A DNA stretch of 64,000 nucleotides from Breviolum minutum Mf 1.05b.01. Its lineage: Eukaryota > Sar > Dinophyceae > Suessiales > Symbiodiniaceae. The stretch is taken from the NCBI GenBank assembly GCA_000507305.1, contig DF239054.1, positions 1 through 64,000 of the forward strand, read 5' to 3'. Positions 45,911 to 55,351 of this stretch are shown piece by piece. The notes beneath the pieces are model-generated. The model saw nothing but the letters and a program-made list of their open reading frames with translations. It ran no database searches and was not told the DNA's origin. How positions within the stretch are numbered: the first letter of the stretch is position 1; each line of letters begins with the position of its first letter. Made by a program: the position numbers and the translations under genes.

Positions 45911-46596
45911 AAAACCACCAACGAGCTGACTATTTTGAACACTTGAGGCAACCCGCTTTAAAAGCATGTAAATTCCTCCCCTCCGAAGTCCATCTGCTGA
46001 TTCTACATGACCCGGATGACCTATTGAGATGAACATGCACCCTGATTGTGTGTAGTTTCTACTACTTTATTGATGGAAACTTGAAGAGCCAAAGACGGCC
46101 CAAAATCAGAAGCTAGTTAAAAGACAGGAAGTTATGAATTCAGGTTGGTTGTATTATCATGAGGTGGTATAAAGTGAAATCCTGGATGTTTAGGATGCTG
46201 ATACTCTCAAGGAAAAACACAAATGTCCAAATGAGGAAATTTTACAGTGGCTGAGATGTTTGGATCGTCGTATGTGGTTGAACGATACCGAAAGATAGGC
46301 CAGCAGAACGTTTTCACAAGATCTCTGGAAGGTAGATTGGTTGACCCATCACCAGTTTGATCATCCGCCTGTCAGTCCCCTATTTGGCGTTCCAAAAATT
46401 ATTGGGCCACATGTTTGGACATCCAAAAGGGAAAGTAGTCTAGCAACCACCAATTTTCAGGGGCTATGTTAGTTTTATGGATTGCAATTCACGGGTAAAC
46501 TATAAACTACTATAGGGAGAATGAATGCTAGAAATCTCTTGCTTCGCTTTATCCAATCCACTTCCCACTTCCCCATAATTCTTGGAGCCTTGCCAG

Positions 46597-46650
46597 GAAG
46601 TGTTGAAGATGGAAGAACCCAAAATGAAAGCCAGGGAACAACTGACAGAG
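46597..46650 (+). CDS. Exon 23: helical repeat
   Basis: Reads EVLKMEEPKMKAREQLTE (18 codons) between TGCCAG|GAA and the GC donor GAG|GCCCTT. Confidence 0.75.
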
Positions 46651-47391
46651 GCCCTTGAGTCTTGAAGATGCAGAAGCTTTTTGGATGGAAAGGGAAAGGA
46701 AACGTTGACTGCATTGCTACATACTCTGGTGGGTTTGATTTTGTCAGCAACAACAACAACACCATGAACATGTCCTCCTCACTTTTTGTGAAGGCATGCA
46801 CTCACATCAGCAAGGCTGCCTTGCAGGCACGGGATTTTGGTGGCCGTGGCCATAGTAGGAACCTTGCTTACGTTGTTTGAAGTGTTGATTTGCCAAGTAT
46901 CATGTTTTTTTAGTTGACTACAAAAGGTCAAATAAGGGCTTTTTTGTTATTTCATGATCATTGGCGGACACTGTGTAAACATATATTAGCTATCTTGTCA
47001 TAATATATCTATATATATGGTTGGATGCTGTGGGGTTTTTGTTGCGACCTGTAGTCACGCAATCAACCTTGAGGTTTTGGTAAAATTTGCAGCCCGATTT
47101 TGGGAAGATGTCTCATGGATATCATGGATATTTTTTTTCGCAACCTTAAACAAGGAACACTTTAACCAAACTCATCAAATCGGCAAATACCAAGGACATT
47201 TTCCTTAGATGAGGTAGTTCAAGGAAATCAAATGACCAAAACCTCGCAGATTGGGGCCAACCATGAAAACCACGAGATATCCATAGTGAGCTATGATCAT
47301 TCAGAAATTCACCGAGATCAATTCAGGAAGGTCATCAACCGTAACCTATGAGTGCCCATGTTTCATACGAACACCAGTTGTTTTTCAACCC

Positions 47392-47597
47392 CCACCAGCA
47401 CCACCACCCACCCACCCACCCACCACCCACCCACCACCACACCACCACACCACACNCACACACGACACACGACGANACAGACGCGTCNCGACGCACGCGA
47501 CGGACTAGCGCACGACGTAGACGCCNNNNNTACCTACCCACCTACCACCCACCACCACCCACCCACCCACCCACCCACCCACCCACCACCACCACCG
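47392..47597. repeat. CCACC/CCCA microsatellite with ambiguous bases
   Basis: Simple-sequence DNA containing single N and a run of five N. The sequence quality is poor and open frames here are not meaningful. Confidence 0.85.
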
Positions 47598-47617
47598 GAA
47601 ACACACGGACGATCCAG

Positions 47618-47689
47618 GCGGCTATCCAAGCAGCGAAGGATGCGCAGCTGGACGCCGCGGAGTTCGCCAAGGCAGCAACGAAGGAGCTG
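47618..47689 (+). CDS. Exon 24: helical repeat
   Basis: 24 codons, starting AAIQAAKDAQLDAAEFAKAA, with higher GC content than its surroundings. The acceptor is ATCCAG|GCG and the GT donor is CTG|GTTGGA. It lies directly after a poor-quality CCACC microsatellite that contains N bases. Confidence 0.75.
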
Positions 47690-47760
47690 GTTGGATTGAT
47701 TGCATCAAAGGGTTTATAACTTTCCCAGAGGTTCCGTGTATGATATATATATATATATAT

Positions 47761-47815
47761 GTACCTACATGTGGTTGATTTTTATGGGTAAATGTAGGTA
47801 AATAATACCATACTT
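47761..47815. repeat. TIR element, family H (short)
   Basis: TACCTACATGTGGTTGATTT..GTAAATGTAGGTAAATAATACC. Confidence 0.65.
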
Positions 47816-48718
47816 GGAGCATGCTTCGATCAAACATACATAAAATAGCATCCTTTCATTGTTGCTGAACGTTTTTTTTCCGTTTTTTTGCAACTAATAT
47901 GAAGTGCCTTAACCTTGATATCTTCAATTTTTTTGGGGGGTTTCGGGAGCAATAGCACTAGACACTTTCCAACCGAATAAGTTGATACCTCACATTTTGG
48001 TGTAACGGAAACGGCATGACTTGGGTTCCTCAACTCAACAAAATATCTAAGCAGCTATGGCAGGGGTGATTAGATTACCCATTTGGGGAGATTCAGACAA
48101 TGCAAATCTGTGGTGATTTTGAAGGATTTCCCCTGAATAGTGCATTGTTTGGGAAGAGATGATGATTTCCACCTGTGGTCAACATATGGAAGTGATCTAA
48201 ATTCACACCTTTTCGAGAAGGTTTACTGAGCTGCCACCGTACCACCAAGTTGTTGTACAAGTTGCTTACCGTGCAGGGTGTTCTGAGATGAGATGGGAGG
48301 ATTTGTTCATTGGGACACTTGATGGTGGTCCAATCCGGATATGGAGCCACAGTTGAGGTTGGGTTTATAGGAGTTTTTTTTGTTTATACATTTCAGCTGG
48401 TAGAGGACTATGTTCATCAACCAAAATCATCAGGAAATTATATAATAATCATCAAATTGTACTCCCATATCATCTGAATCTGAATCAACCCCTAGGAAAC
48501 CTGGATGTTTGGGGAAACAAGAAATTTCCCATGAGTCATGACTTTTTCGTCATGGTGCAACAACAATGCATGGAAATTTCAGTGGATGGCCCATCAGGTT
48601 CTAGGTATACGGGAACATCTTGGGCGTTTGATTCATTTGATCATTTGATTTGTTCGGGCAAAACTGGCCAACTTATGTCTCTTGCCCGGAAAGCAAACAC
48701 GACGGTGCCGTTTTTCAG

Positions 48719-48751
48719 GCGGAAGCCCTTCTCAAGAAGGAAGAGCAGAAG
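48719..48751 (+). CDS. Exon 25: helical repeat
   Basis: Reads AEALLKKEEQK (11 codons). The acceptor TTTTTCAG|GCG has a good polypyrimidine tract and the GC donor is AAG|GCAGGG. Confidence 0.7.
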
Positions 48752-48795
48752 GCAGGGGGTGGTTGCAGTACTGTAAGTAAAGTCTCCCTATTGGC

Positions 48796-48913
48796 CCCAG
48801 GTTGGTTGGATTATACAGGGGATTATAGTAACTACCCTGTTCTGTGGGGATAATGTCATAAACTATGAAATAAGGATCCCTGTTAAAACAATTCAGTATT
48901 TCATGGAAAGTAG
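48796..48913. repeat. Family G repeat
   Basis: CCCAGGTTGGTTGGATTATA ..GGGGATTATAGTAACTACCC..ACAATTCAGTATTTCATGG. Confidence 0.65.
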
Positions 48914-49197
48914 GGCTTTTGTTTTGTTTTTTTTTTCGTGGCTCAATTCAACCACGATTTATATAGTTGGTAGCTACCCAGCTTGGTGGTTTGTTGAACC
49001 TGGGCATGTTAACCCAGGATCCTCGGATGTTTCCGGAAAAGGAGCAACATTCACCCAGCAACAATTAGGGATAAACAGTCGAATCAAGCTCTTTTTTGAG
49101 TGGATGGATAAATCCAACCAATTGGGGATAAATCCTCAAGTTCAACTGGAAAAACCACCTGGTTGTGGTTCGCCAGAAGCTTCGACAAATCCTCCAG

Positions 49198-49215
49198 GAG
49201 AAGTTGATGAAAGAG
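49198..49215 (+). CDS. Exon 26: helical repeat, boundaries uncertain
   Basis: The minimal AG|G exon reads EKLMKE. The open frame extends both ways (KLRQILQEKLMKEVNSALE, 49177-49233) and the larger exon is equally plausible. Phase 0 in either case. Confidence 0.45.
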
Positions 49216-49852
49216 GTGAACTCTGCATTGGAAGCCTCACAAGGGGTTTCTTGGACATGCCAGTAGTACTGGACAGTTTTGAAGTTGTGATGAGATGAGA
49301 AGTAAGCATGACATCAAATGGTAGGATCCTATGACCTTGATAATCCATTGGAGGCAACATGTCATGAAGATTCCATGCTGGTCAAATAACACCAATGAAA
49401 GTTGAGAGGATTATGTTGGAAGCACCTTATCCTGATATATCTGATGTGCAATTTGACCCCCAAGAAATGTTTTGGAGTTAACCAAACTTCCAAACTTTCG
49501 AATGACTGTTGGAGTTGCATTATTTGAGGTTTGTTTGTCAGATTGTTCTCTTGAGACAGGGAAGTGTCTGCTCAAAGAATTTCAACATTTCTATCCGGTT
49601 TCTTTCAAACAAACTGAATGAACTTATGTAATCGCCGCACGTTTGAAGGGCCAACTCCTCTGGTATCCCAGAATTTCCTTTTTCAAGACTTTCTGTTGGT
49701 AGTTTTTTGTTTCTATTTTTTATTTTTTACCTCCCAACACACCTTTGGGGGACCACCAGAGTCCCCGTGTTACATGCCTTGCAACTCGTTACATCTTCGC
49801 GTTTTTTTGGGGCAAACCTTCGCTGATTCGTTCGTCATCGTTCGTCACAGAG

Positions 49853-49963
49853 GTTGACATGAAGAGTATCGATTCCCTTCGTGAGATGAAAGACAAATTG
49901 CAGACCGCTCTCAAGGCGCAAGCAGTTCCGAATTGGCAGAAGAAAAAAAGCAGCTTAGAATAA
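49853..49963 (+). CDS. Exon 27: terminal exon with stop
   Basis: Starts after CACAGAG|GTT with VDMKSIDSLREMKDKLQTAL and runs on through AQAVPNWQKKKSSLE to a TAA at 49961-49963. A GC donor after codon 21 (49916) is possible, but no downstream exon is seen, so I treat this as the 3' end of the gene. An intronic-type repeat begins 28 bp later. Confidence 0.6.
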   Translation, partial: VDMKSIDSLREMKDKLQTALKAQAVPNWQKKKSSLE

Positions 49964-49990
49964 AGCCAAGCCTAATAGGTTGTATATTAT

Positions 49991-50093
49991 CTAGGTGGTG
50001 GCAACTCAAACAATTTTTATTTTCACCATTATTTGGGGAAGATTCGAATTTTGACTATTTTTTTTTAAATGGGTTGGTTCAACCACCAACTAG
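49991..50093. repeat. TIR element, family A
   Basis: CTAGGTGGTGGCAACTCAAA.. to ..TTGGTTCAACCACCAACTAG. It begins 28 bp after the stop of the helical-repeat gene. Confidence 0.85.
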
Positions 50094-50237
50094 TTACAGT
50101 ATAGTTTGCAGTTTAAACCAAAACACCACATTCTCCCGGCTTAAATCAGGGATTCCTAAGATATATAGTCATCCACCAAGATGTTCACCACCATGAGAAT
50201 CGGTGCCATGATATCTCTTCAGGGTGGCTGTCAAGAG

Positions 50238-50336
50238 CACCACTTGAGGTTGGTAGCTACTGGTAGTTGAAATCCCATTATTTGTAGGGATTTGGGAAAC
50301 ATCCCAGGTGGTGCAACATGTCTTCCATCAACAGTA
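50238..50336. repeat. Hairpin element, family B (diverged)
   Basis: Left arm degraded (CACCACTTGAGGTTGG); right arm CCAGGTGGTGCAACATGTCT..CATCAACAGTA intact. Confidence 0.65.
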
Positions 50337-51300
50337 GCTCAAACATCTATATAATCATATTCATATTATAGTTTTGCTAAATATACTCACCCTATTCATC
50401 TGACTCTGGTTGGGTCCCCCTAAGGGATATCAAGCAATTGAAGATCGGTGGTGCCAATACAACCTTTTCGAGTCAGATCCCAAAACGGTGGCTCTTCAAG
50501 CAATGCTTTAGCCCAAAAATGTTTGGCTAAACGTTGGCGCAAGGGGGGGGGCCAGAGGAAACCGTTTCTCAAACACACAACTCTTCCCAGGCACTGTACT
50601 TTGTAATGTATTTGTATGATTGTGTATGAAGGGATGATATTGAGAACTAGGGTTTCATATTGAGAAGTAGAGTTTGGCATGTCAAAACTGTCAAAAAAAA
50701 TCTCTTGTAGGAAATAAAGAGTTTCAAGAAAAACCGTTTACAATGACACACACCTGCTTATACATTGATATTTCTACATGTTTGGACTAGATCCGTGTTG
50801 GCGTTCTGTTTGCAATGGGTTTGAAAAATATACAATAGTTGCAAAGATCATTCCATTTCTAAGATGGGAAGGACAGGTACCGAAAGCCTCGTCAAATCCA
50901 ATCCCTAACTAAGATTTCCTTAATGTTTTTTACATCTTTTGGAAAACAAGGTCTCATTCCGATAACTAGGCAATGCAAAGGACAATATTTTTTTGTGGTC
51001 GCAGTATACCATCTCAAAAGAGGACGGGGTCCCATATCTTTGATTTGCATAAAGTTTGTTCCGCAAGATTTTATTTTTGAAGGACTCTCACTTTGAAGGC
51101 ATGCCTATCAAGGCACCATTCCTGCTCCCTCCGGAAGAAATTGCCAGGTGATGGGTTGATGCGGCTGCTGGTTTTTGACCCGATGTATGAATCCAATGAA
51201 AGGACACAAAATTTCCGATTCAGATTGTCAAATGACCCCCCCCCAAAAAAAAAGAGTGCCGCAAGGGGAAAAATGGACCGCGCCTTGCGGGCATTGTCCA
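50337..51300. other. Intergenic stretch
   Basis: No supported gene. Short open frames on both strands lack domains and start contexts. Confidence 0.5.
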
Positions 51301-51355
51301 GAACGTGGGAAGAGCACCCCGTCGTGCTTTTGGCGCTATAGCCGCTCTCACGGCC

Positions 51356-51976
51356 ATGCTGGTTTCAATGCTTTTCCCCAGCACACCTCGCGTTACCTCG
51401 TGCCACCGGACCGTATACTCCATTGTCCGTACAACCACAGCAATCACCACCACCACCGACCCACTCATGTTATTTGGAATCTTCTCACCACAACTTGGTG
51501 GGTCAGGGGAAGTTTCTGCGGACAACGGATGGTCCAATCTTATGGCTTACGGAGTGAAAGATTTGGCCACTGCGATTAATGGCACGGATAACGTAGCAAA
51601 GTACGTATTCGCAAACATGGCAGACCCTTCCTGGGATTACAGCCGTATGGCCCCCGCGGCCTTCTCCGTTCAAATTATGAACTCAGAAGCAGTTCAGATT
51701 TCGTCAGACTACACATTTTTTATTGGACGCATTAAAACCAGACCTGGAATCCATGCTGATTTGACGCTTACCGGCAAAGGCTTTGGAGACAACTTCATTG
51801 CATGCAATGGTCCAAGACTTTGCTCAGCAGCCAAATTAGCCTTTAGAGGAGTACAGGTAAATTCTGTGCCGTACAAAATGAGTGCCTTGGCCCAGTTCAA
51901 TGGATGTGAAAAAATTACGGAGACCTCGGCAGCAACGCTTACCAAGGACGACCAAATACCAGCGGTTTTGGCTTGA
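51356..51976 (+). CDS. Hypothetical protein with hydrophobic N-terminus
   Basis: 206 residues from the first ATG. The frame is open upstream without ATG to about 51240, through a C/A-homopolymer, so the true start may be in another exon. The start MLVSMLFPSTP, preceded by AFGAIAALTA, is hydrophobic and could be a signal anchor. The body (for example VKDLATAINGTDNVAKYVFA and PGIHADLTLTGKGFGDNFIA) has mixed polar/hydrophobic composition typical of a folded domain. I recognise no family. Base composition is GC-richer than the introns of the upstream gene. It lies between the helical-repeat gene and the multigene transposon, and could be a stand-alone gene or part of an older element. Confidence 0.55.
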   Translation: MLVSMLFPSTPRVTSCHRTVYSIVRTTTAITTTTDPLMLFGIFSPQLGGSGEVSADNGWSNLMAYGVKDLATAINGTDNVAKYVFANMADPSWDYSRMAPAAFSVQIMNSEAVQISSDYTFFIGRIKTRPGIHADLTLTGKGFGDNFIACNGPRLCSAAKLAFRGVQVNSVPYKMSALAQFNGCEKITETSAATLTKDDQIPAVLA

Positions 51977-53535
51977 TCTGCGTTGTTAACGAAGGGAAGA
52001 TTAATCTTCAGTACTTGGTGTGTTGTGAATGGAGGGTTCGATTTGACCCATCCAACCCTGCTCAAGTTCTGAGTTGGACGTCCTGCGAGACAGTGTTTCA
52101 TGGAACAAATTTCCAGTACGTCGGTTTTTGTTTTTCTTTTGTAGGGTAGGTGGTTTTTCTCGGTCGTTGGTTCCAGCAATTTGGGGCTGATTATTTTTTT
52201 TCTTACGTGCTTGTTGGCTTCTAGGCATGAGACATAGTTCTGGGATGTCTCCACTGCCTCACTCTGGATCTCTTGTGCCTCCACTTCGGCGGCCGTTCTC
52301 TCATGCACTTGCCTCGTGGCATGCCGCTGGCGTGGCTGGTGAGTGCTGCATTCATTGATGCAGCCGGTTGCTTGTTGCATGATACAGGTTTCTGAATGCT
52401 GGTTTCAGGCTGCAAGCCACACGTGCTTGCTTCCAACTAGTCTCATTTTATGTGCTGGCAGTTGCAAAAAAAACAGTCAATTTTATGCTCCAGGTTTGCA
52501 TGCATCCTCTGTTTGCCAAAACTTTTTGCCATTCCATGACAAGTTTGCAACCTTTCGATTTTTAGCACTTACTATGAGAGCTTCGGGGACGATGTGGGAA
52601 TACGACGATTGTTGCCTTGTCAGGATGCCTGTGGCTTTCTGAACTTGATGGGTCAGCTCGGGTTTCAAGCAGGCATTGAGTGTACTTATTCCTGACCTCG
52701 ATATTCTCATGCAGGTGATAGGCTGAGGAGATTTCCACTGCAAATTATGGAAATTCAGCATGTACCAGTTTTGAGCTCCAGATGCGGCCAGGCTTTGAGA
52801 CGTGCTGCTCCTGCCTGGCAGTTGCTTGGCCCCGAGGCATGCTTGCTGAAGTTGCCAAATTCTGATGGTTTTATGCTTTAGAAAACAACCTCACAGTAAG
52901 GCTGTTCCCATGTTTGCAACTGCATGTTCCCTTTTTCTGCCGATTCGGGTATGGACGAGCCGAGTTCCACCTCATCAAGGTGCCATGAGAGAGGACTCCT
53001 AGACTTGACACCATATGCTCCATGCTATAGGCCTGGTTTTTTTGTTGCCAGGCTCGGAATGTTGTAGATGGTGGGCTGAAGCAATTGGGAGTCATGGCCA
53101 CAACAATCCCCTGTAAAAACGGATGGGACCTTGGTTCGCACCGGCACCGGTGGGGCCGCCGGTCCCGTTTCACTCCCAGCAGACTTTGCCTTGTATGGGA
53201 AAGATCTTGCTACTTTCTCACTACCTGCCACAAACGTTATTTCTGCACGCCCATGAGTGAAGGTTACTGCACCCTTATGGAAATCAGCTCCTCGTTTCCA
53301 AACCCTTGGCAAGCAGACCCCCAACTGCAACGGCCTGCGATCGTTGCGGCGCTTGCCCGCTGCTTATAGTCGGATATGGGAGGCATTATTATTCAAGCCG
53401 AATTTGACACTTCAGCCGAACCTGCAAAATCCAACGAATCCGAGAATCATTCATTTCAGAGATATGAAAAAGACTTCGAAGTTCCTTGGGCAAGACTGGA
53501 GATTGTTTGATTGCAAGGAACCAGAAGACCTGATA
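51977..53535. other. Unresolved, possibly coding stretch
   Basis: GC content and codon-like composition are higher than in the introns to the left. Several open frames occur on the minus strand (53025-53330, 52483-52761, 52210-52380). They have protein-like composition, for example FHKGAVTFTHGRAEITFVAG and IVPEALIVSAKNRKVANLSW, and could be exons of one minus-strand gene. No domain is recognised and I cannot join them convincingly. Confidence 0.3.
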
Positions 53536-53719
53536 CCCAAAGGCTCCAACCTTACACTTTTTCATCCAAAAGTGATATCGGAAAGCGCTTTTACTATCAA
53601 AAGCGCTTTTGATAGCAAAAGTGATATCGGAAAGCGCTTTTAACATCAAAAGCGCTTTTGATAGCAAAAGTGATATCGGAAGTTTGGGATCGGAGAATGA
53701 TATATCATTTTCCGATAAA
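53536..53719 (+). repeat. Left terminal inverted repeat
   Basis: From CCCAAAGGCTCCAACC to TCATTTTCCGATAAA. It is the reverse complement of 63765-63949 with few differences. Inside are repeated palindromes (AAAAGCGCTTTT, CGATATCA-type and GATATATCATTTTCCGAT), so the arm can fold on itself as well as pair with the other end. Confidence 0.85.
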
Positions 53720-53904
53720 TGTTCTTATATAACTTATATACATATATATGAGATATTGTTTTTCACGCACACAGTACGTGTTTCCAGCAGAGTCAACATG
53801 TCCATGGTTTTTTTTTGCTTTTTGTGGGGACTGTGAAGTCCTAAGTATGTTTTCACCTGACATGTGCAAGCTTCATTAACGCTCGTAGCGCTTTTGTTCT
53901 CGAA

Positions 53905-55158
53905 ATGACGGCGAATCTCAAGTTGCAAGATTCCAGGGAATTGCTGGACAATTTCCGGGAGCACTGCAGCAAATATGGTAGTTCCGCCTTTGACTTTGGT
54001 GAATACAATGGTGTGGGAAGAAACAATGCTATCAATGGCACTGCTTTGGCTGCTAACCATAGTGTCTTAGGAGCTTTCCTTAGCGCTGGGTTCAACAAAG
54101 CCAGCCTGCCCACTCTGAGAAATGCTTTGCGGTTGGCACAAGCATCCCTAAGTGAGAAAGGAATCGAGATCCAGCCTGCTGACTCAGAATTTGAAGATTT
54201 TGTGAGCTTTGTTTGCAAGAAGTGCAATGTCATGCTGAGCCACTTGCGCACCATTCAGAGGAGTACCGAGAAGAAAGAGCATTGCTACCAGAAAATGGCT
54301 TCCGATGTGGAAAAACGTCAAGTGGACAATCTCTTGGAGCTGCTGTCCAGGACAGTCACCACTTCCCCATCTCCTTCACCTGAATATTGTGAAGACGATT
54401 CTCAGGAGGTCAGGAAATTTCCTTCCCTTGAAGAACTTGTCTATAATTCTGAAGGAGAAATATCAGATATATCGGAGCCAGTTGAAGCATCTGAGCCTGC
54501 AGAAGCCGAGGCAAGACCTCCCAGCAACTTGAAAGAAGTGCGGCAGCGCCAAGGAAGGCTCAGTGGAGCTCGTGGCGGGCCGAAAAACCAAACCAAGCAG
54601 CTCAAGAAGCCTGCTGCCAAGGCAGCGCCCAAGTCTGCCAAAAAGGTAGAGCCTGCTGGCAAAGCAGCGCCCAAGTCTGCCAAAGCTGAAAAGGAAGAGC
54701 CTGCTTGCAAGTTTAGAGTTGGCAAGTATTCCAACAAAGGCTACGTGCAGTTCTTGGATACGGACAAAAAATGGAAGTTGCTTGTGAATGTTGACTATTC
54801 CAATTGTTCTGAGGATTGGAAGCATACTTGCCATGCCGTCTTGGACAAGTTGTTGGAGCATGCTGAACAGCATCAGGCCACCAAGGAAGAGTTGCGCAAC
54901 TTGCGCGATGAATTGTTGGGCGTTAAAGCTGTGGCAGAAAGCAAAACCAAGAAGTCCAAGAAGCCTGCCGCTTCGGGATCCGCTGCTGCTCGAGCCTCGC
55001 CTGTGAAGAAGCGCCCTGCTGCTGCTCCTTCTGCTGCCAGCGCAAGTAGTGATGAGGCTGCCTCTGAGCATCCTTTGCTAGGATCCCAAGATAAGCTGTC
55101 TCCAGGTAGAGGAATGACAGTTGCTCTCAGCTTTTCTGCTTTTGGGTCTTTCAAATGA
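53905..55158 (+). CDS. Lys/Ala-rich protein of unknown function (element gene 1)
   Basis: 417 residues from ATG to TGA without an obvious intron. Residues 1-125 are predicted alpha-helical and include ALAANHSVLGAFLSAGFNKA and a CKKC pair. An acidic Ser-rich segment follows (about 150-210). Next is a histone-H1-like stretch with the tandem unit KAAPKSAK, then a compact domain (KFRVGKYSNKGYVQFLDTD, KKWKLLVNVDYSN), a helical/coiled segment (HATKEELRNLRDELLG-like), and a basic tail with KKRPAAAPSAA. The basic Ala/Pro tracts suggest a nuclear, nucleic-acid-binding protein. It is the first gene after the left TIR. No known family recognised. Confidence 0.75.
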   Translation: MTANLKLQDSRELLDNFREHCSKYGSSAFDFGEYNGVGRNNAINGTALAANHSVLGAFLSAGFNKASLPTLRNALRLAQASLSEKGIEIQPADSEFEDFVSFVCKKCNVMLSHLRTIQRSTEKKEHCYQKMASDVEKRQVDNLLELLSRTVTTSPSPSPEYCEDDSQEVRKFPSLEELVYNSEGEISDISEPVEASEPAEAEARPPSNLKEVRQRQGRLSGARGGPKNQTKQLKKPAAKAAPKSAKKVEPAGKAAPKSAKAEKEEPACKFRVGKYSNKGYVQFLDTDKKWKLLVNVDYSNCSEDWKHTCHAVLDKLLEHAEQHQATKEELRNLRDELLGVKAVAESKTKKSKKPAASGSAAARASPVKKRPAAAPSAASASSDEAASEHPLLGSQDKLSPGRGMTVALSFSAFGSFK

Positions 55159-55351
55159 AGTCCAATTGGATCTTTGGCATGCAAAGCGCTTGAACTCGGA
55201 GAAAACTTGCCCACACCTGATTATGTTTTATTTTCTGACTCAGCAACAATAACTTTCTTGAGTGTCGGCTTTCACCATATAAGCTGAGTTACATTTGTTG
55301 CACTGTTCCCGCAGTTAATTTTGGCCACACATAGAACTTTGCCGCTTTGCC

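Larger units (their letters stand above)
4165..49963 (+). other. Large multi-exon gene: ankyrin repeats plus alpha-helical Ala/Glu/Lys repeats (gene span)
   Basis: This is a chain of about 27 short exons on the plus strand, listed separately. Splicing them by AG|G acceptors and GT/GC/GA donors gives a continuous protein in which most junction phases agree. The N-terminal part has ankyrin repeats, with TALIFASSYGHRE, TALHHAARR and TALMFAVANGNE cores followed by LL helices. An acidic Ser/Pro linker follows, then Lys-rich segments, then a long charged helical region with a recurring pattern of the type A-x2-A-x3-G-L-D-A-x-x-L. Ankyrin repeats bind proteins, and the helical part probably forms a coiled-coil or solenoid, so a scaffold or cytoskeletal role is possible; no catalytic domain is visible. 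The 5' end is not resolved and may lie upstream of 4165. One intron (about 16.75-26.6 kb) holds a complete copia element. Exon calls are by eye; some exons are surely missed. Confidence 0.65.

Noticed and set aside
47293..47719. His/Pro/Thr-rich ORFs
   Set aside because: They come from a CCACC microsatellite with N bases; only the short GC-rich exon at 47618-47689 is kept.
53389..53667. Minus-strand ORF over the left TIR
   Set aside because: Its repeated SAFDSKS-type residues come from the TIR palindromes; the same peptide appears from the right TIR at 63776.
54463..55071. 202-codon minus-strand ORF
   Set aside because: Antisense shadow of element gene 1 in its Lys/Ala-rich part.
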